NCBI RefSeq assembly: GCF_029537235.1
Contig: NZ_CP120638.1
Location: 3,350,501-3,414,500, forward strand
Source: Rhizobium sp. 32-5/1
GTDB taxonomy: Bacteria; Pseudomonadota; Alphaproteobacteria; Rhizobiales; Rhizobiaceae
Direction of reading: 5' to 3'
DNA length: 64,000 nt
This document shows positions 1-8,555 of the stretch, piece by piece. Position 1 is the stretch's first letter. Every line of letters starts with the position of its first letter. The notes beneath the pieces are model-generated. The model did no database searches, had not been told where the DNA came from, and saw only the letters and a program-made list of their open reading frames with translations. The position numbers were made by a program, and so were the translations under genes.

Positions 1-218
1 TCCAAGCCCAGCCAGGCAAGGTCTTCCAGCGCTGCCGCTTCAAATTCCGGGGTGCAGCGCGCTGTGTCGATATCCTCCAAGCGCAGCAGCAAGCGGCCGC
101 CGGCCTGACGCGCCATATCCTGGTTGAGGATGGCGGACAAAGCGTGCCCCAGATGCAGCAGGCCATTGGGGCTGGGGGCGAAGCGAAAGACGGGTGGTTT
201 TGACAAAGTCTGGTTCAT
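1..218 (-). CDS. gluQ: glutamyl-Q tRNA(Asp) synthetase, 5' part (runs off the window)
   Basis: The first 72 codons of a minus-strand gene are present and the rest lies beyond base 1. The N-terminus contains [19 protein letters not shown], the class I glutamyl-tRNA synthetase ATP-binding region with the HIGH-like HLGH signature, followed by [13 protein letters not shown], as in GluQ/YadB. GluQ enzymes lack the anticodon-binding domain and attach glutamate to queuosine of tRNA-Asp. The start is the ATG at 218, followed at once by the conserved core, which leaves no room for an earlier start. A full GltX is the alternative, but LHLGHALSA and RCTPEFE fit GluQ better. Confidence 0.85.
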   Translation of the reverse strand, partial: MNQTLSKPPVFRFAPSPNGLLHLGHALSAILNQDMARQAGGRLLLRLEDIDTARCTPEFEAAALEDLAWLGL

Positions 219-301
219 GGTTTCTTCTTGGCACGGAAGCGGGCGGCGGGCCACGTGCTTCGACATCGTGTTGTCCGGCCGGCCTCGCTGGAGGTCAAGC
301 C

Positions 302-949
302 ATGCGGATCATCCGCACCCACGACGATATTGCATCCGGTCTCGAAGGCCTGGTCATGCTCGACGCCCGTCTCGATCCCATCGTTGCCAAGGCCGGCCCG
401 GTGCCGCTGAGACGAACGGATCCGGGTTATCGCGGGATCGCCAATATCATCGTCTCGCAGATGGTTTCGAAAGCCAGCGCCGAGGCAATCTGGCGGCGCC
501 TGGAGGTGATGCTGGGCGCAATCACGGCACCGGCGGTCATCGCCATGACGGATGAGCAGTGCCGGCTGGCCGGCCTGTCGCGCGCCAAGGCCGAGACGCT
601 CCATCGTGTGGCGGAGGCGGTGGTTGCCGGCGACCTCGATCTTGAGGCCATCTGCTCCATGGAGGGGACTGTCGCGATCCGTGAACTGACGGCGATCAAG
701 GGCGTCGGCCGCTGGACGGCGGAAGTCTATCTGCTGTTCTGCGCCGGCCACCCGGATGTCTTCCCGGTCGGCGATGTGGCGCTGCAGAATGCGGTTGGTC
801 ATGGGCTGGCGCTGGAGGCCAAGCCCACAGCCCGCGAACTGGATGCGTTGACGCAAATCTGGGCACCGTGGCGCAGCATCGCGGCGAGGCTTTTCTGGGC
901 GTATTACGCCAGCGAAATGCGCCGCGACGGGCTGCCGGTGACACCTTAA
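302..949 (+). CDS. DNA-3-methyladenine glycosylase II (HhH-GPD, AlkA-like)
   Basis: A 215-residue base-excision repair glycosylase that would remove alkylated purines. The helix-hairpin-helix is [13 protein letters not shown] (residues 132-144), followed by PVGDVALQ with the expected catalytic Asp at about 158, as in AlkA. The length equals the catalytic core only; the N-terminal TBP-like domain of E. coli AlkA is absent, as is usual in rhizobia. The open frame extends upstream to 194, but ATG 302 gives the family-like [10 protein letters not shown] start. It is divergent from gluQ, with an 83-bp gap. Confidence 0.85.
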   Translation: MRIIRTHDDIASGLEGLVMLDARLDPIVAKAGPVPLRRTDPGYRGIANIIVSQMVSKASAEAIWRRLEVMLGAITAPAVIAMTDEQCRLAGLSRAKAETLHRVAEAVVAGDLDLEAICSMEGTVAIRELTAIKGVGRWTAEVYLLFCAGHPDVFPVGDVALQNAVGHGLALEAKPTARELDALTQIWAPWRSIAARLFWAYYASEMRRDGLPVTP

Positions 950-1057
950 GGAAAAAAGCGAATCTTTTGTTTCCTTTTTCCTTTTGGCTTCACAATCCTG
1001 ACGCAACGCGCCTAATATAGAAGGTACAGATGCCGAATCGAGCAGGAGTTTACTGGC

Positions 1058-1615
1058 TTGACGATTGCAGTCTCACCGCAGGCCCTTCCAGCGCTCGTGT
1101 TGAACGCTGACTACCGGCCACTGAGTTATTACCCCTTGTCGCTCTGGTCCTGGCAGGACGCGATCAAGGCCGTTTTTCTTGACCGCGTGCATATCCTGGC
1201 CGAATACGACCATCAGGTTTCCTCGCCCAGCTTCTCCATGCGCCTGCCAAGCGTCGTGTGCCTCAAGAGCTACGTGCAGCCGTCCCGTCACCCGGCGTTT
1301 ACACGGTTCAACGTCTTTCTGCGGGATCAGTTCAAGTGCCAGTATTGTGGTTCGCCGGACGATCTGACCTTCGATCACGTCATCCCGCGCTGCTGCGGTG
1401 GCCAGACGACGTGGGAAAATGTCGTCGCCGCCTGCTCGCCCTGCAACCTGCGCAAGGGCGGTAAGCTGCCGCGCCTCGCCGGCATGTTCCCGCACCAGAA
1501 GCCGTATCATCCGACGGTGCAGGACCTGCACAACAACGGCCGCCTGTTCCCGCCGAACTATCTGCACGAAAGCTGGATGGACTATCTCTACTGGGATGTC
1601 GAACTGCAGCCGTGA
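1058..1615 (+). CDS. HNH endonuclease family protein
   Basis: 185 residues with a complete HNH zinc-finger nuclease core: C94-x2-C97 (CQYC), D106-H107 in FDHVIPR, N121 in WENVV, and C126-x2-C129 (CSPC) followed by NLRKGG. The N-terminal stretch VLNADYRPLSYYPLSLWSWQDAI is typical of the stand-alone HNH proteins conserved in alphaproteobacterial chromosomes, whose role is unknown. The start is TTG 1058, preceded by AGGAG at 1044-1048; no ATG fits better. It ends just before a strong hairpin terminator. Confidence 0.85.
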   Translation: MTIAVSPQALPALVLNADYRPLSYYPLSLWSWQDAIKAVFLDRVHILAEYDHQVSSPSFSMRLPSVVCLKSYVQPSRHPAFTRFNVFLRDQFKCQYCGSPDDLTFDHVIPRCCGGQTTWENVVAACSPCNLRKGGKLPRLAGMFPHQKPYHPTVQDLHNNGRLFPPNYLHESWMDYLYWDVELQP

Positions 1616-1621
1616 AAGCAC

Positions 1622-1648
1622 AAAGGCGCCAATGTGGCGCCTTTTTCT
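1622..1648 (+). terminator. Rho-independent terminator after the HNH gene
   Basis: Nine-base perfect stem AAAGGCGCC (1622-1630) and GGCGCCTTT (1636-1644) with a 5-base loop, followed by T-rich sequence. It lies between the HNH gene (+) and dsbB-like gene (-), which converge on it. Confidence 0.8.
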
Positions 1649-1666
1649 CGTGCGGATGCTTGCTTT

Positions 1667-2182
1667 CTAGTGCCGGACTTTCGCCGCCCCACGCAGCGTG
1701 ATCGCCGCCAAAACCAGGCTGGCCACAACATTCCATCCGGCGAAGGACAGGCCGAGGACGCGAAGTGCCGCATCCGTGCAGGAGGGGCCGTGTTTGCTGT
1801 CGAGATCGCCTAAGAGATCACCAACGTTCGATGATACGCCTTGAGCCGTGGTGGCGCAGGTAGCAGGGCCTTCCCAGAAATGCCATTCGACGCCGGCATG
1901 ATAGACGCCGATGCCGGCGCCGATCAGCATGGCGATTCCGATCAGCAGAAGAAGCACGCGCGTCGTCCATGCCGGCAGCTTCAACAGGATGCTGAGGATT
2001 GCCAGAATGCCGAGCGGGATGCTGTAATAGTAAGGGTCGCGCTGCATCAGGCAGAGCGCGCAGGGGATGTAGCCGCCGATATGCTCGAAGGCGAGCGCCC
2101 CGCCGACCGTACCGGCCATGCCGAACGTGGTGGCAAGCGCCGGAAAAAGTCCTGTCGATGGCTGGCTACTGGTATGGTTCAC
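1667..2182 (-). CDS. dsbB: disulfide bond formation protein B family (DsbB-like)
   Basis: 171-residue inner-membrane protein with four predicted membrane segments. It has the periplasmic redox pairs of DsbB: CALC (C41/C44) after the first helix and a second pair, C109 and C135, in the later loop. DsbB reoxidises the thiol oxidase DsbA and passes electrons to ubiquinone. The sequence GYIPCALCLMQRDPYY is a hallmark of the family. It is followed in the same direction by no further gene before the terminator at 1622-1648. Confidence 0.88.
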   Translation of the reverse strand: MNHTSSQPSTGLFPALATTFGMAGTVGGALAFEHIGGYIPCALCLMQRDPYYYSIPLGILAILSILLKLPAWTTRVLLLLIGIAMLIGAGIGVYHAGVEWHFWEGPATCATTAQGVSSNVGDLLGDLDSKHGPSCTDAALRVLGLSFAGWNVVASLVLAAITLRGAAKVRH

Positions 2183-2203
2183 GACAAACTCCCGACTGTT
2201 GGC

Positions 2204-2791
2204 TTACATGAACACGCGATAGGCGATGAACAGCACGATCAGCACGCCACAGCCGATGGCGGCAATCATGCCAAGACGTTTCTCGATGAAGTCGCGGATC
2301 TCCTCGCCATAGCGGCGCAGGAGCCAGGCCAGGAAGAAGAAGCGTGCGCCGCGGGCAATGATCGCCGTGATGATGAAAAGCCCGAGATTGATGTTGATCG
2401 CGCCGGCCAAGATGGTGACAACCTTGATCGGAGGCAGATGCGAAAGCCCCGACGTGATGAGAAGGAGCACCAGCATTTCGTAGCCGACGGTTGCCTTCAT
2501 GGTCTCGAAGGCTTCAAGCTTGCCGTAGAATTCGAGCACCGGCTTGGCGATCGCTTCATAAGCGTAATGGCCGAGATACCAGCCGGCAATGCCGCCCAGC
2601 ACGGAGGCTATCGTCGCGATGAGTGCATAGCGCCAGGCACGTTCCGGCCGGGCAAGCGCCATTGGCAGAAACAGCACATCGGCCGGAACGAGGAAGACCG
2701 AACTTTCGATGAAGGCGATGACGGCAAGCCAGACTTCCGCCGATTTGCGGGCGGCGAGCGACATGGTCCAGTCATAAAGGCGTCGAAGCAT
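2204..2791 (-). CDS. YqaA/DedA-family membrane protein (SNARE-associated type)
   Basis: 195 residues from ATG 2791 (MLRRLYDWTMSLAA...). That start matches the usual YqaA N-terminus; the frame also offers a start eight codons upstream. It has several hydrophobic helices and the family block FIESSVFLVPADVLFLPMAL, with a conserved Glu and Pro in the re-entrant segment. Small DedA-related proteins are thought to be membrane transporters or lipid scramblases; no specific substrate can be read here. It lies 21 bp upstream of dsbB on the same strand, so co-transcription is likely. Confidence 0.75.
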   Translation of the reverse strand: MLRRLYDWTMSLAARKSAEVWLAVIAFIESSVFLVPADVLFLPMALARPERAWRYALIATIASVLGGIAGWYLGHYAYEAIAKPVLEFYGKLEAFETMKATVGYEMLVLLLITSGLSHLPPIKVVTILAGAININLGLFIITAIIARGARFFFLAWLLRRYGEEIRDFIEKRLGMIAAIGCGVLIVLFIAYRVFM

Positions 2792-2966
2792 GCACAGGCC
2801 CCTGTTGAAGTCCAAAGCCTTTTAGGCAGGAATGACCGGTCTGTAAATGTGCTGCTGCAGTGCGAAGAGCACGCTTTAGTGATTCCGTTTCACTTCTCTG
2901 CAAAATCCCGGTTGACCCTACCGAAAGCCTTCGTGTAAACGCAATTTGCTACCGCAACGATCCCGT

Positions 2967-3051
2967 GCCCCATTGGCGGAACTGGTAGACGCGCTCGACT
3001 CAAAATCGAGTTCCGAAAGGAGTGCTGGTTCGATTCCGGCATGGGGCACCA
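2967..3051 (+). tRNA. tRNA-Leu, anticodon CAA
   Basis: 85-nt class II tRNA with a long variable arm. The acceptor strands GCCCCAT (2967-2973) and ATGGGGC (3041-3047) pair fully, CCA is encoded at 3049-3051, and the T-loop GGTTCGATTCC is present. The anticodon stem CTCGA/TCGAG encloses the loop CTCAAAA, giving anticodon CAA (reads TTG). The long variable arm fits leucine. Confidence 0.95.
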
Positions 3052-3292
3052 CCTCTAATTTCCAGTGTCTCCAATTTGCCCTCCTCGGCGTCAGCGCGTG
3101 ATCAAAGCGTGCAATGTCATTCCACCTCGCATTGAGCGTTCCGTGATTATCTCGAAAATAAACATAAGTAAGACCATAGACTTAGCCTGTTTATAGGCCA
3201 GGTGTGGAACTTGGCATTGGCGATTGCGTTTTTTAGTTTGCTGGTACGCCGGCGAAGGAACGGAAACTGAAACATGTAGTGGAGGATTTTCG

Positions 3293-3679
3293 ATGCCGCA
3301 CTTGCCAGAACTCCATGAGGGGCATGCCCCGATCACCTTGCACGAACTTTTCCGGGATGCTGTCGAGAGTTTTGACGATTGGGACGATGGTTCTGCGGAG
3401 CCCGTCGTCATGTTCCAAGGCAACGTCATGCCGATCAGTGCCGTTTTCGATCACATGCGCGATTGCACCGACATTCTGCCGAACAATCTTCTCGGCGCCA
3501 TCAAGGAGCGTTTGACGCGACCCTGGAGTGGGGAAACGCCACTGGACGAAATGACCGTGTCGACGGCGGCGCGGATCATGTCCGTCCTGTCGCGAAAGCG
3601 CCACCTACGGCACAGTGGTGGCGATCTTGCGGCCTTCCTGCGCAGGATGGACAGGAAAAGAAATCATTCTGCAATGTAG
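3293..3679 (+). CDS. hypothetical protein, 128 aa
   Basis: I do not recognise this protein. ATG 3293 is chosen because GGAGG precedes it at 3281-3285; the open frame continues upstream, but that part reads as non-coding. It is acidic in its first half (HEGHAPITLHELFRDAVESFDDWDDG) and basic at the C-terminus (RKRHLRHSGG...RRMDRKRNHS), with no membrane segment or signal peptide. The 241-bp gap between the tRNA and this start is AT-rich, contains nothing else I can name and probably holds its promoter. Confidence 0.6.
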   Translation: MPHLPELHEGHAPITLHELFRDAVESFDDWDDGSAEPVVMFQGNVMPISAVFDHMRDCTDILPNNLLGAIKERLTRPWSGETPLDEMTVSTAARIMSVLSRKRHLRHSGGDLAAFLRRMDRKRNHSAM

Positions 3680-3855
3680 AGGGCGAAACATAGGCTGGGA
3701 AACTTGCGCTGAAAAACAGCTTGAACAAAATCCGTTTCTCCAGCATTAATGCCATTAAATTTATAGACTATGCGGCGTTTCGTGAACTGCCTGTCTGACG
3801 AAGATGGGCGCCTTTGTTCAACCATCCCGTCGGGTTCCGGCGGAAAGGAGGCGAT

Positions 3856-5296
3856 ATGACGGTTCACAGTCGTTCGGCGCCATTTTCCCATCCAAGCGGC
3901 AGATTGCAGATCGCCGTTATCGGGCGCGGGTTCTCCGGCATGATGATGGCGATCGCGCTTCTGAAAACCGTGACGCGGCCGTTCCAGCTTCGGCTGTTCG
4001 ATCCGCACCCGACCGTCAGCGGCGGTCAGGCGCTGGCGTCCGCCAATTCCACGGAAATCCTCAACAGCCGCGTTCGCGACCTCTCCGTTTCCGGCGAAAC
4101 GTCGGACTTCACCGACTGGTTGACGGAAAATTCGGACTTTCGCCAGGCCGTTCCAGCTGCGATTCCGGGATTTGGCCAGATCTTCGTGCAGAAGGCGATC
4201 TTCAGCGACTACGTCTATCAGCGTTTTTCTGAGGCCCTTGCCGAGCGGCCGGATGTCACCGTCCAGATGCTGAACGATATCGCCACCGGGGTCCGACGAA
4301 CCGCTAAGGGCGGTTTTCTCATTGATTTCGAGGAGGGTGGCGAAGTCGCATGCGATGTCGTGTTTCTTGCCACCGGCTACGGGACGAGAGGCTCTTTGCC
4401 CCAAGGTGGGCAAAGTGTTCTCGACGCCCCGGCTGACCATCTGCCTGGCACCTCCCGCCATGTGGTGGTTCTCGGCAACGGCCTTCGGGCGGTGGACCGT
4501 GTCCTGCAATTGCGGGATGCCGGCTTTACCGGAGAAATCACCATCCTCTCGCGCCGCGGATTTCTGCCGCAGTCGCATACGCGCCTTTCTGCCGATCCTG
4601 TGTTTCCAGCCGAGGCCATGCCAAAAAGCTTCCGGAGATCCTGCGTTTCGTACGTCAGGTCTGCGCGCAGGCTGAAGCGGATGGCAGGGGCTGGCAGGCT
4701 GCAATGAACGGGCTGCGCAAGCGGGCGAGATCACTCTGGTCGGCCCTGCCGCAAAACGAGAAAAGACAATTCAACCGGCACCTGAGGGCTATTTACGACA
4801 GCCACCGCAACCGGCTGCCGCCGGATATGCACGGCCGGCTGGAGCGGGAACTGGCCAGTGGACTGACGAGGATGAAGCGCGGCCGCGCCTTGAGGCGAAC
4901 ACAGGATGGTCTGGTCGTCCGATGGCGGGGTGAGGAGGGGAAGATCTGCTCCGTGCAGATGAGGTCATGGACTGCCGGTGCCTGTCGCCGGATCTTGCCG
5001 ATCCGTTGATTGCCGGGCTGCTTGAGGCCGGCCTTGCCATTAAAGATGAACTCGAACTCGGTCTGGCGGTGAAGGGGACGGGCGAGGTGCTGACGGCGAA
5101 GGCAGGGGGCGATGGCCTGTTGTTTGCCGTCGGGCCGATGGGCCTCGGCTCATTGCCGGATATCGATCTTGTCCCGGAAATCGTCACGCAGGCCTATTCG
5201 GCCGCCGCTCTGGTGGCGACCTCGGCACCTGTTCACGGGCCACCTGAGAAGCGATTCGTGAACAGGCAGGTTTCATCGCCGGAGGGCGTGGTCTAA
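3856..5296 (+). pseudogene. FAD/NAD(P)-binding protein, broken by two single-base frameshifts
   Basis: Three consecutive frames together encode one protein of about 480 aa in the FAD-NAD(P)-binding family: N-terminal Rossmann motif IAVIGRGFSGMMMAIALL, a second nucleotide site VVFLATGYGTRG / VVVLGNGLRAVD, then LWSALPQNEKRQFNRHLR and the C-terminal LFAVGPMGLGSLPDIDLVPEI. The first shift is at A5 (4623-4627): a sixth A restores MPKKLPEILRFVRQVCAQAE. The second is near G4 (4937-4940): a fifth G restores EGEDLLRADEVMDC. Start ATG 3856 has AAAGGAGG upstream. Both breaks are homopolymer shortenings, so sequence error is as likely as true loss. Exact function unknown. Confidence 0.7.
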
Positions 5297-5327
5297 CGAG
5301 GGCTTGCGCTGTCTGTTCAGACTTGTC

Positions 5328-5492
5328 TCACACCGCGACGCGGCGGGCTTCCTTGTCGGCAGACTTGCGATCTGCACCGTGCTTCTCAAGAATGGCCTTG
5401 GCATCTTCGACGGAAATCCGGTGCTTTTTCGCAAAAGGGATCGGCTGGTAAGGTTGATCGGCGGACGCGGCATTCTGTTTCGTGGCAGACAT
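5328..5492 (-). CDS. small hypothetical protein, 54 aa
   Basis: A 54-residue hydrophilic protein starting at ATG 5492, with GGAG a few bases upstream. The central part PFAKKHRISVEDAKAILEKHGADRKSADKEAR reads like a short helical domain often seen in small rhizobial proteins. No function is assigned. It converges with the FAD protein remnant. Confidence 0.55.
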   Translation of the reverse strand: MSATKQNAASADQPYQPIPFAKKHRISVEDAKAILEKHGADRKSADKEARRVAV

Positions 5493-5859
5493 ATGATTCT
5501 CCGGATAACAACGATACGGACGGCTTCGTCCGGTTCGGTTCGATTGAAGGAGTTGAGCGCGAAGCAATGGAATGGCCGCACTGGCGTCAGGCAGCAGTCG
5601 CTTCGGCGATAACCTCTAAGTGGGGACGGACTTCGCTGCATTCAAGAGAACAGGCGACGGGCGACACGGGTTACTACCCTGTTCCGGGTGATATGTCGAA
5701 TCCGTGGGCCAAGGTGTCGAGAACCATTACTTTTCCGAAATAAACCATTCTAGACGGACGGCACCGTACCCCAATCTATTCTGCCAATTTGCTGTGGAAG
5801 TATGCTAGACTGCTCATACTGAAGATTGCTCCAGCCGATTGGGGCCTCTTTTCTACGCC

Positions 5860-5883
5860 CTTGCGAATGTCGCAAGATTTTTT
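5860..5883 (+). terminator. hairpin with T-run
   Basis: CTTGCGA (5860-5866) pairs with TCGCAAG (5870-5876) across a 3-base loop, then A and six T. This is a compact intrinsic terminator with no coding gene ending directly upstream on this strand. Confidence 0.6.
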
Positions 5884-5895
5884 CTCAAGATCTCC

Positions 5896-5916
5896 GGCCG
5901 CTTGCAGCGGCCTTTT
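5896..5916 (+). terminator. second hairpin with T-run
   Basis: GGCCGC (5896-5901) pairs with GCGGCC (5907-5912), followed by TTTT. It lies 12 bp after the previous hairpin and 36 bp before the start at 5952, so it could also act as a leader attenuator. Confidence 0.5.
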
Positions 5917-5951
5917 CCATTTCAGATCGATAGCCTATCCAAGGATACAAT

Positions 5952-6245
5952 ATGATTAAGCTCGAACTCACGCCGGTCCAGATCAGAGGACTGAAGCTTG
6001 CCAAGGAAGGCAATCTTTTTCCGCAGCCGGCGAAGAAGTGGACCCACCTGGACGCGAAGGTCACCTATGCGAAGACCGATCGCTTTCAGGAGCGCCCACA
6101 GAAAATCAGGTTTCTGACGACGACCACCCTGAATGAGTTGGAGGAATTCGGCTTTCTCGAGCGCAGCCATCTCGAAGACGACGTGGCCAATGATCCGCGC
6201 GGCATCACCATGGCCGGCAAGATGTGGTTGATGGCCAACAAGTAA
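5952..6245 (+). CDS. hypothetical protein, 97 aa
   Basis: 97 residues, start ATG 5952 with AAGGAT nearby. There are no membrane segments. It begins MIKLELTPVQIRGLKLAKEG and ends GITMAGKMWLMANK; the pattern of short helices and a TTTTLNELEEFGFLER stretch suggests a small winged-helix-like fold, but I cannot place the family. It is preceded by two tandem hairpin terminators. Confidence 0.6.
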   Translation: MIKLELTPVQIRGLKLAKEGNLFPQPAKKWTHLDAKVTYAKTDRFQERPQKIRFLTTTTLNELEEFGFLERSHLEDDVANDPRGITMAGKMWLMANK

Positions 6246-6312
6246 TTCCGATCTGCCCTTTTGGGTAATCGAAAAACGTGGGGCGGCCGGTGGTCGCCTC
6301 TCCATTGCGCGA

Positions 6313-6567
6313 TCAGCGCCTCGGCTCGCCTGAAGGTGCGTAGGCCGTTTTCTGCTCGAATTTGAATTTATGGCCGCACCGGCAGCGAATGACGTGTTTG
6401 CGCGGATCGTTTGCAGCGAATTCCGTCTCGAAGCCTTTCGGTAGCGAATCGATCTGGAAGCCGCGCGTCTTGCGATTGGCGTCGTCGTCTTCGGAGACGT
6501 CGGCAAACCCCGTATGCCCGCATTGGGCACATTCCAGCTTTCTCGAATATCGATCCCGCGCTGCCAT
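6313..6567 (-). CDS. small zinc-ribbon-like protein, 84 aa
   Basis: Start ATG 6567 with GAAGGAGAG just upstream; an earlier in-frame ATG at 6594 lacks this. The protein has CAQCGH near the N-terminus and CRCGHKF near the C-terminus, two CxxC/CxC knuckles about 45 residues apart that could bind zinc. In between it is charged and probably flexible (DVSEDDDANRKTRG). Function unknown. Confidence 0.6.
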   Translation of the reverse strand: MAARDRYSRKLECAQCGHTGFADVSEDDDANRKTRGFQIDSLPKGFETEFAANDPRKHVIRCRCGHKFKFEQKTAYAPSGEPRR

Positions 6568-6666
6568 CTTCTCTCCTTCGAAAGACGCGGTCATACCAAA
6601 ATGCCCGCCTGATGGAAGAGAGCTTCTGGTGCTATTTCACCCGCAGCGCTCGGAAAGCGTGTCCTG

Positions 6667-7947
6667 TTATTTGAATAGCGCCGGCAGCCAGAGCGAGAGG
6701 CCGGGGATATAGGTGACCAGCAGCAGAACTGCGACGCTGGCCCCGAAGAACGGCCAGATCGTCCGCATCGCCTCGCGGATCGAGATGCCGCCCACCGCGC
6801 AACCGACGAACAGAACCGTGCCGACCGGCGGCGTATTGAGGCCGATACCGGCATTGAGGATCATGACGACGCCGAAATGCACCGGGTCGATGCCGAAAGC
6901 CTTGACCACCGGCAGCAGCACCGGGGTCGAGATGATGACCAGCGGCGCCATGTCCATGAAGGTGCCGAGCAGAAGCAGCGCGACATTGATCATCAACAGC
7001 ACGATGATCGGATTGTCGGAGATCGCACTGATCAGGATCACCATCGACTGCTGCACCTGCAGGAAGGACATGAGCCAGCCGAAGGACGCGGCCGTGCCGA
7101 TGACCAGCAGCACCATGGCGGTAGTACGCACAGCCTGCAAGACCGCCTCAACGAACCCATGCCAGTCGAGTTCGCGGTAGACGAGCAGCGCGACGATCAA
7201 TGCGTAGAAGACGGCGATGCAGGAGCTTTCTGTTGCGGTAAAGACGCCGGAGCGCACGCCGCCGAAGATGATGGCGATCAAGAGAAGACCGGGAACGGAG
7301 GCGAGGAAATAGTAGCCGAGCCGACGCAGTCCGGGAAATGGTTCTGCCGGGTAGCCGCGCCGGCGGGCAACGATATAGGCCGTGACCATCAATGCGGCGG
7401 CGAGCAGGATGCCCGGAACGATGCCCGCCGTGAACAGGTCGGCCACCGACACATTGCCGCCCGCGGCGATGGAATAGAGAATCATATTGTGCGACGGCGG
7501 GATCATCAGCGCGATGATCGCCGCATTGACGGTGACGTTGACCGCGTAGCTGCGGTCGTAGCCGCGCGCTGCCATTTGCGGGATCATCAGGCCGCCGACG
7601 GCCGAGGCATCGGCCACGGCCGAGCCGGATATGCCGCCGAACAGGGTTGAGGCGACGATGTTGACCTGGCCGAGGCCGCCGCGCATATGGCCGACGAGGC
7701 CCGCGGCAAAACGGATCAGCCGGGCAGCGATGCCGCCGCGCACCATCAGGTCGCCTGCAAAGATAAAGAACGGGATCGCCATCATGGCAAAGACGTTCAT
7801 GCCGGAATTCATCTGCTGGAACACGACGATCGGCGGCAGGCCCATATAGAGCACGGTGGCAACGGAGGCGATGCCGAGGCAGAATGCGATCGGCATGCCG
7901 ATCATCATGAGCACGGTGAACGTGCCGAAGAGAATGGTATAGGCCAT
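6667..7947 (-). CDS. TRAP transporter large permease (DctM family)
   Basis: 426-residue inner-membrane protein with about 12 hydrophobic segments and DctM signatures (IPFFIFAGDLMVRGG, STLFGGISGSAVADASAVGG, ALMIPPSHNMILYS, LNTPPVGTVLFVG). DctM is the Na+- or H+-coupled translocation subunit of a tripartite ATP-independent periplasmic transporter. Its start overlaps the DctQ stop (TGATG at 7945-7949). Position downstream of gli/gci/kdgD indicates that the cargo is galacturonate, galactarate or a related sugar acid; this is inferred from context. Confidence 0.92.
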   Translation of the reverse strand: MAYTILFGTFTVLMMIGMPIAFCLGIASVATVLYMGLPPIVVFQQMNSGMNVFAMMAIPFFIFAGDLMVRGGIAARLIRFAAGLVGHMRGGLGQVNIVASTLFGGISGSAVADASAVGGLMIPQMAARGYDRSYAVNVTVNAAIIALMIPPSHNMILYSIAAGGNVSVADLFTAGIVPGILLAAALMVTAYIVARRRGYPAEPFPGLRRLGYYFLASVPGLLLIAIIFGGVRSGVFTATESSCIAVFYALIVALLVYRELDWHGFVEAVLQAVRTTAMVLLVIGTAASFGWLMSFLQVQQSMVILISAISDNPIIVLLMINVALLLLGTFMDMAPLVIISTPVLLPVVKAFGIDPVHFGVVMILNAGIGLNTPPVGTVLFVGCAVGGISIREAMRTIWPFFGASVAVLLLVTYIPGLSLWLPALFK

Positions 7948-8468
7948 CAGGCGGCTTCCTGTACGAGAACGTCGGCTGCAACGGCTTCGCCGAGCGCGAC
8001 ATCGAGAAAACGTTCAGCGGCAAAGATGGCGATCAGCACGCCGCCGCCGATCATGGGGAAAAAGTCGACGCCGCCGGGCCAGCCGAGGACTGGAATGGTG
8101 GCCGTCCAGGTGCCGATGGCCAAAAGCGTCGCGTAGAAACTCATCGCCAGCCCGAAGAGAAAGATCAGTCCGAGGCTCAGGAGGTCCATCGCGCGCTGCA
8201 CGGGCGCCGGCGAATAGTGCCTGATATAATCGAGACCCAGATGCACACTTTCGCGCACGCCGACGGCGGCGCCCAGAAGGATGAACCAGGACATGAGTTG
8301 CAGGGACATGGGCTCGGCCCAGCTTGGCGTGTCGTTGAGCACGTAGCGGGCAAAGACCTGCCAGCCGACGATAACAGTCATTGCGACGATACCGGCGCCG
8401 GAAATATAAAGTGCTGTCCGGCTGAGCCAGGTCAGCGCGGGCCGGATGGCCAGCATGAAATGCCGCAT
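7947..8468 (-). CDS. TRAP transporter small permease (DctQ family)
   Basis: 173 residues from ATG 8468, preceded by GGGAGGGAG. Four membrane helices and DctQ features (GWQVFARYVLNDTPSWAEPMSLQLMSWFILLGAAVGVRE) are clear. DctQ scaffolds DctM and links it to the periplasmic binding protein. It lies between the binding protein and DctM in the usual P-Q-M order and is translationally coupled to DctM. Confidence 0.9.
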   Translation of the reverse strand: MRHFMLAIRPALTWLSRTALYISGAGIVAMTVIVGWQVFARYVLNDTPSWAEPMSLQLMSWFILLGAAVGVRESVHLGLDYIRHYSPAPVQRAMDLLSLGLIFLFGLAMSFYATLLAIGTWTATIPVLGWPGGVDFFPMIGGGVLIAIFAAERFLDVALGEAVAADVLVQEAA

Positions 8469-8516
8469 TGATGAAACTCCCTCCCATGACCCGCCGCCCA
8501 AAGGCATGCGGAAAGA

Positions 8517-8548
8517 AAGGCCGGCCCCTCGATCGAGAGGCCGGCCTT
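8517..8548 (-). terminator. intercistronic hairpin between dctP and dctQ
   Basis: AAGGCCGG (8517-8524) and CCGGCCTT (8541-8548) form a GC-rich stem with further pairing of CCCCTC and GAGAGG inside. It lies eight bases after the dctP stop, with no strong T-run. This placement usually stabilises the upstream binding-protein mRNA or partly terminates transcription, giving more DctP than permease. Confidence 0.65.
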
Positions 8549-8555
8549 GGTGCTT

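Larger units (their letters stand above)
5493..5951. other. 459-bp intergenic region with two tandem hairpin terminators
   Basis: No convincing coding frame here. Its right end holds two terminator-like hairpins in + orientation (5860-5883 and 5896-5916). The region could hold a short RNA gene or a leader for the gene at 5952. No strong promoter boxes are visible. Confidence 0.4.

Noticed and set aside
4600..4640. Programmed ribosomal frameshift in the FAD protein at AAAAA
   Set aside because: No classical slippery heptamer in the right phase and no pseudoknot seen; the same type of break recurs in nine other genes, which fits an error better.
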